NCBI GenBank assembly: GCA_018665005.1
Contig: JABJEE010000109.1
Location: 1 to 14,615, forward strand
Reading direction: 5' to 3'
Length of the DNA: 14,615 nucleotides
From: Flavobacteriales bacterium
GTDB lineage: Bacteria > Bacteroidota > Bacteroidia > Flavobacteriales_D > Crocinitomicaceae
The notes beneath the pieces are model-generated. The model was not told the DNA's origin and ran no database searches. It saw only the letters and a list, made by a program, of their open reading frames with translations. Shown here in pieces: positions 5,480 through 13,106 of this stretch (positions are counted from its first letter, which is position 1; the number at the start of each line of letters is the position of its first letter). A program made the translations under genes and the position numbers.

Positions 5480-6274
5480 ATGACAGAAAATAAAACAAAG
5501 GAAAATAGTCAGATGTCGTTTCTTGAGCACCTTGAAGAACTCCGCTGGAGGCTCGTCAGGTGTGCAATTGCTATTGTATCTATTGGAATAGTCATTTGGG
5601 TTTTCCAGGAATGGATTATGGAAAATGTATTCCTATCCATGAAAAGTCACGACTTTATTTCGTTCCGATTAATGTGTGAATGGTTTGGGACTTGTGTAGA
5701 AGACATTCCAGTTCAACTTCAAAGTATGACTGTTTCAGGACAGTTTGGATATGCTCTAATGATGAGCTTTATGGGTGGTCTTGTTCTTGGGTTTCCTTAT
5801 ATATTTTATCAAATTTGGGCGTTTCTTAAACCCGGACTGAAATTCAAAGAAAAAAAAATGGCTAAAGGGATTGTCTTTTATGTCAGTCTTCTTTTCTTCT
5901 TAGGAATTAGCTTTGGATATCTTGTTGTTGCACCTCTGAGTATTCAGTTTTTTGGTTCATATCAAATCAGTGGCGACATAAGAAATGATTTCACGATAAG
6001 CTCGTATATGAGCACGATACTATCCACTGTGTTTTACACCGGATTGTTCTTCTTATTGCCGGTAATAATTTATTTACTTTCTAAGGTAGGACTTATTACT
6101 CCTGATTTTTTAAAAAAATACAGAAAGCACGCACTTGTTGTGATCTTAATACTCTCGGCACTCATTACACCCCCGGACGTTATTTCCCAAATCATTGTCT
6201 CCATTCCGATACTTATATTGTACGAGATCGGTATTCTTGTTTCAAAAAAGACCTTTAAAAAAGAGGAGAATTAA
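5480..6274 (+). CDS. tatC: Sec-independent protein translocase TatC
   Basis: TatC is the multi-span receptor of the twin-arginine translocase, which binds RR signal peptides and, with TatA/TatB, exports folded proteins across the inner membrane. At 264 residues with six predicted membrane segments it is of normal length. Family motifs are present: the cytoplasmic N-terminal SFLEHLEELRWRL (13-25) with the signal-binding acidic residues, FGYALMMSF (89-97), GFPYIFYQIWAFLKPGL (104-120), Glu124 in the loop that follows, and SALITPPDVISQ (226-237) near the end. The first periplasmic loop (about 50-88) contains two cysteines, Cys66 and Cys72, which could form a disulfide. No tatA or tatB gene is in the window. 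It is the first gene of an operon with the DUF5686 gene (6 bases) and lptB. Confidence 0.97.
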   Translation: MTENKTKENSQMSFLEHLEELRWRLVRCAIAIVSIGIVIWVFQEWIMENVFLSMKSHDFISFRLMCEWFGTCVEDIPVQLQSMTVSGQFGYALMMSFMGGLVLGFPYIFYQIWAFLKPGLKFKEKKMAKGIVFYVSLLFFLGISFGYLVVAPLSIQFFGSYQISGDIRNDFTISSYMSTILSTVFYTGLFFLLPVIIYLLSKVGLITPDFLKKYRKHALVVILILSALITPPDVISQIIVSIPILILYEIGILVSKKTFKKEEN

Positions 6275-6280
6275 TTATAT

Positions 6281-8770
6281 ATGTACAAATACATCCTAGC
6301 TCTATCTTTCTCGTGCTGTTTGCAAGTTGTATTCGGTCAAAGCATTGTCGTTTATGGAACAACCAGTGACGCAAAAACAGGAAACATTCTCCCATTCGCT
6401 AAAGTTCAGTTTTCAAATTCTAAACAAGCTACTTTATCGGACTCTTTAGGGAATTACAAGATTACAACTCCCGAAACTGAATTAAGTGACTCCATCAAAT
6501 GCAATTACATCGGATATGCCAGTTCATCGATATCGATTGAAAAACCAGGAAATTCCAGCTCTTCAGATGTATTAATAAATATTGATTTTAAGCTCAAAAG
6601 TTTATTTGTGGACTTTGAAGAAATCACCGTTAAAGCACCTGGCGAACTACCTTCAACTATTTTAATTAGAAATGTCATAGCAAACAAGGCAAATAATAAC
6701 AAAGACAAATTGGATGCTTATGAGTACCGATTGTATAACAAAATTCAATTTGACTTGAATAATGTCGGTACCGATTTCAAATCAAAGAAATTAGTTAAAA
6801 AACTTGATGTAATCTTCAATTATTTAGATTCCACAGATGAGGGTAATGGGTTTCTTCCAATTATTTTAAGTGAATCCGTATCCAAGTATTATTACAAAAC
6901 GAAACCAAGCACAAAACGAGAAATTATTGAAGCCAGTCAAACTACCGGAATTGAAAATTTACAAGTAAATCAATTCCTCGGTGACATGTATCTTGAATTA
7001 AATATTTACGATAATATTTATAAGATCTTTGGAAAGTCTTTTATAAGTCCAATCTCTAACTCCTGTCAAAATTATTACAAATATTATTTACAAGATTCCG
7101 CATTTATAGATAAAAACTGGTGTTATAAACTTCATTTTATTCCAAAAAGAAAACGAGACCTTTGTTTTAGTGGTGATTTATGGGTCAATGACAGCACATT
7201 CGCAATTAAACGAATCGAGGCAAGTGTATCTCCCAATGCGAATTTAAATTTTGTCAAAGACTTTTACTTTAGACATGATTTCGAAAAGGTAAATAACGCC
7301 TTTTGGATGCTCAAAAAAGAACGATTTATCGCAGACGTGAAGTTGACAAAAAAGTCAAAAGTTTATGGTTTTTATGCAAGAAAATTCAGTGAAAGGACTG
7401 AGTTTATAATAAATAAAGAAAAGGATAATGAATTCTACAATACGCAAAACACGGTTGAAATTGCGAAAGATGCAAATTCTAAAACAAAACAGGAATGGGA
7501 TTCATTAAGGACAAAAAAGCTAAATAAACAGGAACTCGGTATTAACAACATGATTGATTCACTCAATCAGACACCCTATTTTAAACGACTAAAGAACCTC
7601 GCATACATGGGAACAACTGGCTACCATCCACTTGGAATTCTTGAAGTTGGTAATGTCTTTTCATTGGTTAGTTTTAATCCTGTTGAAAAATTTCGGGTAG
7701 CATTGGCATTAAGAACTTCCAATACGTTTTCAAAAAGGATAGAATTTGGCTTGAACGGAGCATATGGGTTTGGTGATAATAGGATTAAATACGGAGGGCT
7801 AATTCGATGGAATCTTTCACAAAGGAAAAGATCTTTACTCTCCATATTTTATAATTATGACATTGAACAAATTGGTGTTTCTCCTTATGCCGTCTCAATG
7901 GGTAATACTTTCTCTACGGTACTCAGCACGGCTCCTTTTGATAAGCTCACTTTTATAACCAAGGCAGGTGTCAACTTAGAAAAAGATATCAAAAAAGACA
8001 TCGTGGGATTTATTGGTCTAGAATGGAAAGAATACCAACCATTAGGCCTTGCCAATTATTTACAGAGCAACGCTCAAACGGGGGCTTTTGATACCATCTC
8101 GCGAATAAAAACGAGCGAAATAACCGCTCGATTAAGATGGGCAAAAAACGAAGAGTTTATTTCTGGGGCTTTTGATCGAACCAGTATTCGCTCAAAATAT
8201 CCAATCATTGCGATTCAAGGAGTTTTTGGGATTAAAGGGATTCTTGGAAGTATGTATTCTTACCAAAAAACTGAGATTCAACTGGAACACAATGCACAAA
8301 TTGGCATTCTTGGCAGATTATATTACGGAGCCAAAGCAGGGTATATTTTTGGCACTCTTGCATATCCCCTCTTAAACGCACATCCTGGAAATCAATCACT
8401 GTGGCTGATGTCATCAGCATTTAACAAACTTGATTTTTTAGAATTCATAAGTGATCAATATGTCGAAGGGTTTATTGAGAATCATTGGGATGGATTTTTC
8501 TTCAACAGGGTTCCGCTCATAAAAAAGTTAAACTTGAGATTGGTGAGCTCGGCACGTATTGCTTATGGAAACCTCAGCTCTCGACATCAATCAGAAATGA
8601 TATATCCAGGCTTCATACGGTATTTCAATAAAACCCCTTACATAGAAAGTGCTATTGGAATAGAAAACATATTTAAATTTATTCGAGTGGATTTGGTTTG
8701 GAGAATGACTCACAATGACCCTGGGTCAAATCCATTAGGCATTAGAGCTAAACTTGCTCTTAATTTTTAG
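6281..8770 (+). CDS. DUF5686 outer-membrane protein with carboxypeptidase-regulatory-like domain
   Basis: This 829-residue protein has a signal peptide (about 1-19, ending VVFGQ). Residues about 22-115 form a carboxypeptidase-D-regulatory-like domain of the kind found at the N-terminus of Bacteroidota outer-membrane proteins (YGTTSDAKTGNILPFAKVQF ... LSDSLGNYKI ... CNYIGYASSS). The DUF5686 region follows, with ILIRNVIANKANNNKDKLDAY.YRLYNK (652-style block near residues 127-154) and a long C-terminal half of alternating strands with aromatic residues, ending RAKLALNF. The terminal phenylalanine is typical of barrels inserted by the BAM machinery. Function is not established for the family. An AGAGGAG sequence at 6262-6268 inside the end of tatC may assist initiation. 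The stop TAG is followed at once by an in-frame TAA. It sits between tatC and lptB, suggesting a role in envelope assembly (inference). Confidence 0.87.
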   Translation: MYKYILALSFSCCLQVVFGQSIVVYGTTSDAKTGNILPFAKVQFSNSKQATLSDSLGNYKITTPETELSDSIKCNYIGYASSSISIEKPGNSSSSDVLINIDFKLKSLFVDFEEITVKAPGELPSTILIRNVIANKANNNKDKLDAYEYRLYNKIQFDLNNVGTDFKSKKLVKKLDVIFNYLDSTDEGNGFLPIILSESVSKYYYKTKPSTKREIIEASQTTGIENLQVNQFLGDMYLELNIYDNIYKIFGKSFISPISNSCQNYYKYYLQDSAFIDKNWCYKLHFIPKRKRDLCFSGDLWVNDSTFAIKRIEASVSPNANLNFVKDFYFRHDFEKVNNAFWMLKKERFIADVKLTKKSKVYGFYARKFSERTEFIINKEKDNEFYNTQNTVEIAKDANSKTKQEWDSLRTKKLNKQELGINNMIDSLNQTPYFKRLKNLAYMGTTGYHPLGILEVGNVFSLVSFNPVEKFRVALALRTSNTFSKRIEFGLNGAYGFGDNRIKYGGLIRWNLSQRKRSLLSIFYNYDIEQIGVSPYAVSMGNTFSTVLSTAPFDKLTFITKAGVNLEKDIKKDIVGFIGLEWKEYQPLGLANYLQSNAQTGAFDTISRIKTSEITARLRWAKNEEFISGAFDRTSIRSKYPIIAIQGVFGIKGILGSMYSYQKTEIQLEHNAQIGILGRLYYGAKAGYIFGTLAYPLLNAHPGNQSLWLMSSAFNKLDFLEFISDQYVEGFIENHWDGFFFNRVPLIKKLNLRLVSSARIAYGNLSSRHQSEMIYPGFIRYFNKTPYIESAIGIENIFKFIRVDLVWRMTHNDPGSNPLGIRAKLALNF

Positions 8771-8782
8771 TAAATTGGTCAA

Positions 8783-9520
8783 GTGAATTTATATACTGAA
8801 AACATATTTAAAAGCTATAAGGGCAAAAAGGTTGTCCAAGACGTTTCTATTGAACTTAAACAGGGTGAAATTGTTGGGCTTTTAGGTCCAAACGGAGCAG
8901 GTAAAACCACCTCTTTCTATATGATTGTTGGACTGGTTAGACCTGATAGCGGAAAGGTTTTTCTAAATAATGTAGAAATCACACATCTCCCCATGTATAA
9001 AAGGGCCCAAATGGGTCTGGGCTATCTGCCCCAAGAGATTTCAGTTTTTAGAAAGCTTAGTGTAGAAGACAATATCATGGCCATCCTTGAAATGACATCA
9101 AAAAGTGCAGTAGAAAGAAAGCACAGACTTGAGGAACTCCTAGAAGAATTCAATCTAAATGAATTCAGAAAAACTTTGGGAAACAGGCTTTCTGGTGGAG
9201 AAAAAAGGAGAACAGAAATTGCGAGAGCTTTAGCAACTGACCCCCAGTTTGTTTTGTTAGATGAACCATTTGCAGGTGTCGATCCAATTGCGGTGGAGGA
9301 TATTCAGGGTATCGTTTCGACCTTAAAAAAGAAAAATATTGGCATTCTTATTACAGACCATAATGTTCAGGAAACCTTATCCATAACTGATCGGGCTTAT
9401 TTACTTTTTGAAGGGAGTATTCTAAAATCTGGTACTGCAGAAGAACTAGCCAATGATGAACAAGTAAGAAAAGTATACCTCGGCAGAAATTTCGAGCTGA
9501 AGAAAAAACTATCTGATTAA
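8783..9520 (+). CDS. lptB: LPS export ABC transporter ATP-binding protein LptB (GTG start)
   Basis: LptB is the ATPase that powers LptFG to pull lipopolysaccharide from the inner membrane into the Lpt bridge. At 245 residues, all ABC motifs are intact: Walker A GPNGAGKTT (35-43), Q-loop near YLPQE (81-85), signature LSGGEKRR (136-143), Walker B FVLLDEP (156-162) and switch His193 in ITDHNVQE. The SFYMIVGL after Walker A and FAGVDPIAVEDIQ are characteristic of LptB rather than other ABC ATPases. The start is GTG: in-frame stops TAG TAA lie 5 and 4 codons upstream, and no ATG comes before Walker A, so GTG gives the expected N-terminus. It follows the DUF5686 gene by 12 bases. Its last 12 bases overlap the convergent PKD gene. 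lptF and lptG are not in the window. Confidence 0.96.
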   Translation: MNLYTENIFKSYKGKKVVQDVSIELKQGEIVGLLGPNGAGKTTSFYMIVGLVRPDSGKVFLNNVEITHLPMYKRAQMGLGYLPQEISVFRKLSVEDNIMAILEMTSKSAVERKHRLEELLEEFNLNEFRKTLGNRLSGGEKRRTEIARALATDPQFVLLDEPFAGVDPIAVEDIQGIVSTLKKKNIGILITDHNVQETLSITDRAYLLFEGSILKSGTAEELANDEQVRKVYLGRNFELKKKLSD

Positions 9521-12175
9521 ATTCACAAAGCCGGTTTTCAACTCTGTAATAAAAGGATTTGCACAGCTTTTGTATCTAATTACATAGGAAAATATTCCGT
9601 CTTGGCATAACTCTCCTTTATAGTATCCATCCCAGCCTTGTTGAAGGTTGTCAGTCAGAAAAACCTTCTCCCCCCACCTACTGTATATGGATAGCTCCCA
9701 TGACAATATTTCAAAGTCTGTGATTGCATTGAAAACATCATTCAATCCATCTCCATCTGGGATAAATGTATTCGGGGCATATAGAACAAAAGGTTCAATA
9801 AAAACCTCCTGTCTCAAGGAATCACTACATCCAAACTCATTGTAAACAACCTGCAGGGGGTAGTCACTTCCTGAATTTAAATAATTATGACTAAAACTTG
9901 CTTCGGGACTTGTAAATTGATTTTGATCAAAGAAATAAAAATAGTTTGTAGCTCCAATAGACTGATCTATAAATGTGACTTCATTCTCACATACATCAAT
10001 GTTTTGAGGATTTACTTGAAACCCGGCAATTGGTGATGGGTATACAGTGAAAATATCTTGCTGCATTAAATACAATGTATCCTCACATCCTTCCAAAGAA
10101 ATTACAGTTAAGCCCACACTATAGCTACCAACATCGGTATATACATGTGATGGACTAAAATATTCCGAACCGCTTCCATCCCCGAACTCCCAAGAATAAA
10201 TAGCTGGGCCATCAACGCTGCTTAAATTAATGAACTGAGCCAAGCTTGGTGCACAATATAGGCCATCTATAAAATCAAAATCAATAGTAGGTTCTGCGTA
10301 AACATAGATAAGCTCACTTATTGAATCTACACAGTTTTCATGGGTTCCCATTAATTGAACTTCTTGAAATCCAGGAGTATCAAATTGGATTCCTGAAATT
10401 ATTAAATCTGCCGATGTTGTTGTAGAAGCATTCGGTCCAAAATCCCACTCATACGATGCATTCGGAGGTCCACTAACCTGTGCTTCAAAATCATATAATC
10501 CATCGGTAATACATAAAGAATCATTATTTGTGAAAGCCAAAGAAATCGGTTCATTTAACGTGATTTCTGTTGTAGTGGTATCCGAACAGTTTTCAACAGA
10601 TTCACCAATAAGCTGAACGCTATATGTTCCAGGAGATAAATAAGTGAAACTCGGATTAAAAGAGGTGCTTTGATCAGAACTTGATCCATTATTTCCGAAA
10701 TTCCAAAGTATTGAATTCACATTGGCATAAGCTCCTGAAAAATCAATTGTTAAACCCAAACATTCAATTTCATCAGGTAACAGTATATCTACAACTGCTT
10801 GTTCAACAACAAAAACAGAATCTTCAAAAAAGGTATTGCAATCACCATCATCTCCGTTCAATATGATGGTATGATATCCGGAGCTCGAAAATGAAATGTT
10901 TGGAATATCAATACCATTGAAATTCTCTAAACTAGCATCAGGATCTAGCTGCCATTGAAAATTAGCTGACAAATTGCTAGAGACTCCGTTAAACTCAAAA
11001 TCATTTCCTGTGATACATAAAGAATCCTCAGCTTCCCATGACAAGGAAAAAGGGTTGTTCACCGTAATTTCAATATAAGCTGTATCCGTGCAATCCCATC
11101 CGGGATTAACTATGAGTTGAGCAATGTAACTTCCTGGAGAGGGATAGGTAAAAAATGGAGTAAAAGAAGAACTGACATCAGTACTTGTTCCAGGAACTCC
11201 AAAATCCCATGAATAATTTGTGCCCCCGTACGAATTGTTTTCAAAATCAACAGTAAGACCTTGACAAAATGAGATGAAAGAACTCAATTCTTCTTGAGTG
11301 GGTAATATCGCCTGCATGGTGATATTGCAGTCAAATACCTTAAATAAAAAGTCTCTAATTGTTTCACCTATCAGTTGGCCATTTCTATACTCTTGAACGC
11401 GGACACCAACAACCATTAATCCAATAATACTTGGATTTACAGTAAACATACCATTGGCATCAATCGAACTCGTAGAGCCTGGCCCTAATGGTGAAGTGGC
11501 ATTAAACCCTCCAAGCCACTGCACGGGGAAATATGGCGGAGGTGGAGATTGGTTAGGAGCGGGATCCAAAGAACTTGCTCCTGTATATGGTGAAACCAAA
11601 GTATACACCAATTCATCGCCGTCGGGATCTGTAGCCGAATGGTCAAAAATCAACTCCTGACCAACACAAAGCAATGTCGGCGGATAATTTGAAAACCTTG
11701 GACTACTGTTATTGACAATTCCTGTTTCCGCTCCAGGAATATGAGTAGAAAGAGTTAACCCTGTATCATCAGGATTTACAATGTTTGTAACATTGGGACC
11801 TCTGCAACACCTTTGATATGAAACAGTATACCCACCAACTACTGGTGGGAGAAAAATCGTTGTTTCATATATGGCTCTTTGTACGCAAACATCAGTTGGA
11901 GCTGTTGCACAAGGGTTGTCAAAATCTATAGGCAAGGTAATATAACCCGGAAAAAAAACATTGATGTTTTCAATGAGGGAATTGTTATTATAAACAGATA
12001 GCTTTAGCGGGTCATCAAACCAAGCACCCTCGGCATTACAATCACGGTATATGGTAATGTGAAATTTATAATTCCCTCCTCCTAAATCATCATAATAGAT
12101 ATCACCTCCAATAATATGATCGGCTCGGCTATTAAAAGCCATCATTAAAAAAATGATGATTGCTATTCCTTTCAT
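9509..12175 (-). CDS. Secreted PKD-repeat protein with gliding/T9SS type B C-terminal domain
   Basis: This 888-residue secreted protein has a signal peptide at about 1-18 (ending NSRA). The N-terminal domain, about 19-285, starts DHIIGGDIYYDDLGGGNYKF and includes the cysteine-rich YQRCCRGPN and ATDPDGDELVYTLVSP blocks, a module common in large Bacteroidota surface proteins. About six PKD-like modules follow (near 304-373, 386-458, 470-541, 553-626, 630-712, 717-795). They carry the WDFG/WNFG/WEFGDG signature and a paired cysteine pattern, and the second and last are divergent. The final 90 residues (APNTFIPDGDGLNDVF, YSRWGEKVF, GWDGYYKGE, ending LKTGFVNLIR) are the CHU_C type B sorting domain that directs export by the type IX secretion system. 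The likely role is as a surface adhesin, matrix or gliding-associated protein. It starts 20 bases after the YeeZ-like gene. Confidence 0.93.
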   Translation of the reverse strand: MKGIAIIIFLMMAFNSRADHIIGGDIYYDDLGGGNYKFHITIYRDCNAEGAWFDDPLKLSVYNNNSLIENINVFFPGYITLPIDFDNPCATAPTDVCVQRAIYETTIFLPPVVGGYTVSYQRCCRGPNVTNIVNPDDTGLTLSTHIPGAETGIVNNSSPRFSNYPPTLLCVGQELIFDHSATDPDGDELVYTLVSPYTGASSLDPAPNQSPPPPYFPVQWLGGFNATSPLGPGSTSSIDANGMFTVNPSIIGLMVVGVRVQEYRNGQLIGETIRDFLFKVFDCNITMQAILPTQEELSSFISFCQGLTVDFENNSYGGTNYSWDFGVPGTSTDVSSSFTPFFTYPSPGSYIAQLIVNPGWDCTDTAYIEITVNNPFSLSWEAEDSLCITGNDFEFNGVSSNLSANFQWQLDPDASLENFNGIDIPNISFSSSGYHTIILNGDDGDCNTFFEDSVFVVEQAVVDILLPDEIECLGLTIDFSGAYANVNSILWNFGNNGSSSDQSTSFNPSFTYLSPGTYSVQLIGESVENCSDTTTTEITLNEPISLAFTNNDSLCITDGLYDFEAQVSGPPNASYEWDFGPNASTTTSADLIISGIQFDTPGFQEVQLMGTHENCVDSISELIYVYAEPTIDFDFIDGLYCAPSLAQFINLSSVDGPAIYSWEFGDGSGSEYFSPSHVYTDVGSYSVGLTVISLEGCEDTLYLMQQDIFTVYPSPIAGFQVNPQNIDVCENEVTFIDQSIGATNYFYFFDQNQFTSPEASFSHNYLNSGSDYPLQVVYNEFGCSDSLRQEVFIEPFVLYAPNTFIPDGDGLNDVFNAITDFEILSWELSIYSRWGEKVFLTDNLQQGWDGYYKGELCQDGIFSYVIRYKSCANPFITELKTGFVNLIR

Positions 12176-12195
12176 TTCTAGTAGTTAGACGCAAA

Positions 12196-12981
12196 TTAGA
12201 GCGAAATGTTGTTTAATTCCACACCCCAGATTGATGTTTTGTACTTATATCCGTATTTTTTTGCAAATTTTGAGCCAATAATTGTTTTACCGTGTCCTCC
12301 TCCGGAGAAAATAATTAAACGACCAAAGAAGTTTTTCGCATAAAAATTATAATAATCACTTCGAGATGGGTTTTCAGGATAACTCAGATTGTATATTTCC
12401 GATGTTGGCTCGCTTTCTTTAAGAAGATTTATGGCGCGAATAACATCATTGCGATGAACTAAGTTTACCGGAACGTCAGCTCCTAAATTCTTCTCCTTTT
12501 TCAGTAAATGTATTGTTGGATGGCGATCCTCTGAAATCAATCCTGACAAACGCAAAATGGTATACTTTCCCGGGAACATTTTTACCACTTCCTGTTCTGC
12601 CTTGAATACAACATGTTGCTCATCCACTTTCGATTCTTCATTAACAAAGCCTTCTTGATTTTGATATACACCAGTGGAGCTTGTATACAAAACATGTTTG
12701 GACTCTAACAGATTAAGACAAATGTTTTTTATTACCTGTGCATAATTAGAAAACCCACTTGGTGGCAACATAATAATCACAAGGTCAAAAGAAGTGACTT
12801 CCACATTTAAATGAGCTGATTGAAAATCAACCTCGACAAGTTTAAGTTTTGACTCAAAAGACACCCACTTGTGAACATCCCTTGTGGCTACATATACATC
12901 CTGATTTTCACCCAACAAAGATTCAAGCAATTCTTTTCCAAGCCAGCCCACACCAAAAAGTAAAATCTTTTTTTTACGCAT
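12196..12981 (-). CDS. YeeZ-like NAD(P)-binding Rossmann (atypical SDR) protein
   Basis: This is a 261-residue cytoplasmic protein with an N-terminal dinucleotide-binding motif, ILLFGVGWLGKELL (glycines 10, 12 and 15), then ATRD at 32-35, VIIMLPPSG (68-76), YTSSTGVYQNQEG (99-111), LRLSGLISEDRHP (143-155) and a cofactor/substrate region VNLVHRNDVIRAI (172-184). It ends with GKTIIGSKFAKKYGYKYK, which is typical of the YeeZ group. The usual SDR catalytic YxxxK is not visible, so dehydrogenase activity is uncertain; members may act on nucleotide-sugar-like or other unidentified substrates. It lies upstream of the PKD gene on the same strand and is divergent from lpdA across 125 bases. I see no exact TAnnTTTG upstream, only the 7-base TATTTTG at about 13025-13031. 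Confidence 0.8.
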   Translation of the reverse strand: MRKKKILLFGVGWLGKELLESLLGENQDVYVATRDVHKWVSFESKLKLVEVDFQSAHLNVEVTSFDLVIIMLPPSGFSNYAQVIKNICLNLLESKHVLYTSSTGVYQNQEGFVNEESKVDEQHVVFKAEQEVVKMFPGKYTILRLSGLISEDRHPTIHLLKKEKNLGADVPVNLVHRNDVIRAINLLKESEPTSEIYNLSYPENPSRSDYYNFYAKNFFGRLIIFSGGGHGKTIIGSKFAKKYGYKYKTSIWGVELNNISL

Positions 12982-13082
12982 TGCGATTTCTATAAAATCA
13001 TGAATCTATTCACAAAGAAAAACAAAATACAAGGAATTGAGAAATTGAACAGTTCTTGTCAATGAATTGTTTGTAGTATTTT

Positions 13083-13090
13083 TACCTTTG
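13083..13090 (+). promoter_or_regulatory. TACCTTTG -7 element for lpdA
   Basis: This is an exact TAnnTTTG ending 16 bases before the lpdA ATG at 13107. TTG triplets occur upstream (for example 13056-13058), but at a longer than usual spacing of about 24 bases. Spacing to the start codon is the same as for the tatC element. Confidence 0.6.
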
Positions 13091-13106
13091 TAAAAATTTC
13101 ATCAAT

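Noticed and set aside
12140..12158. 7-base-pair hairpin CATCATT/AATGATG near the start of the PKD gene
   Set aside because: It lies within the signal-peptide codons (Ile/Met repeats), is AT-rich and weak, and is explained by codon content.
12176..12195. Possible separate promoter for the PKD gene in the 20-base gap
   Set aside because: Only a 7-base near match (TAATTTG) is present, one base short of TAnnTTTG, and it overlaps the stop of the upstream gene. Cotranscription is simpler.
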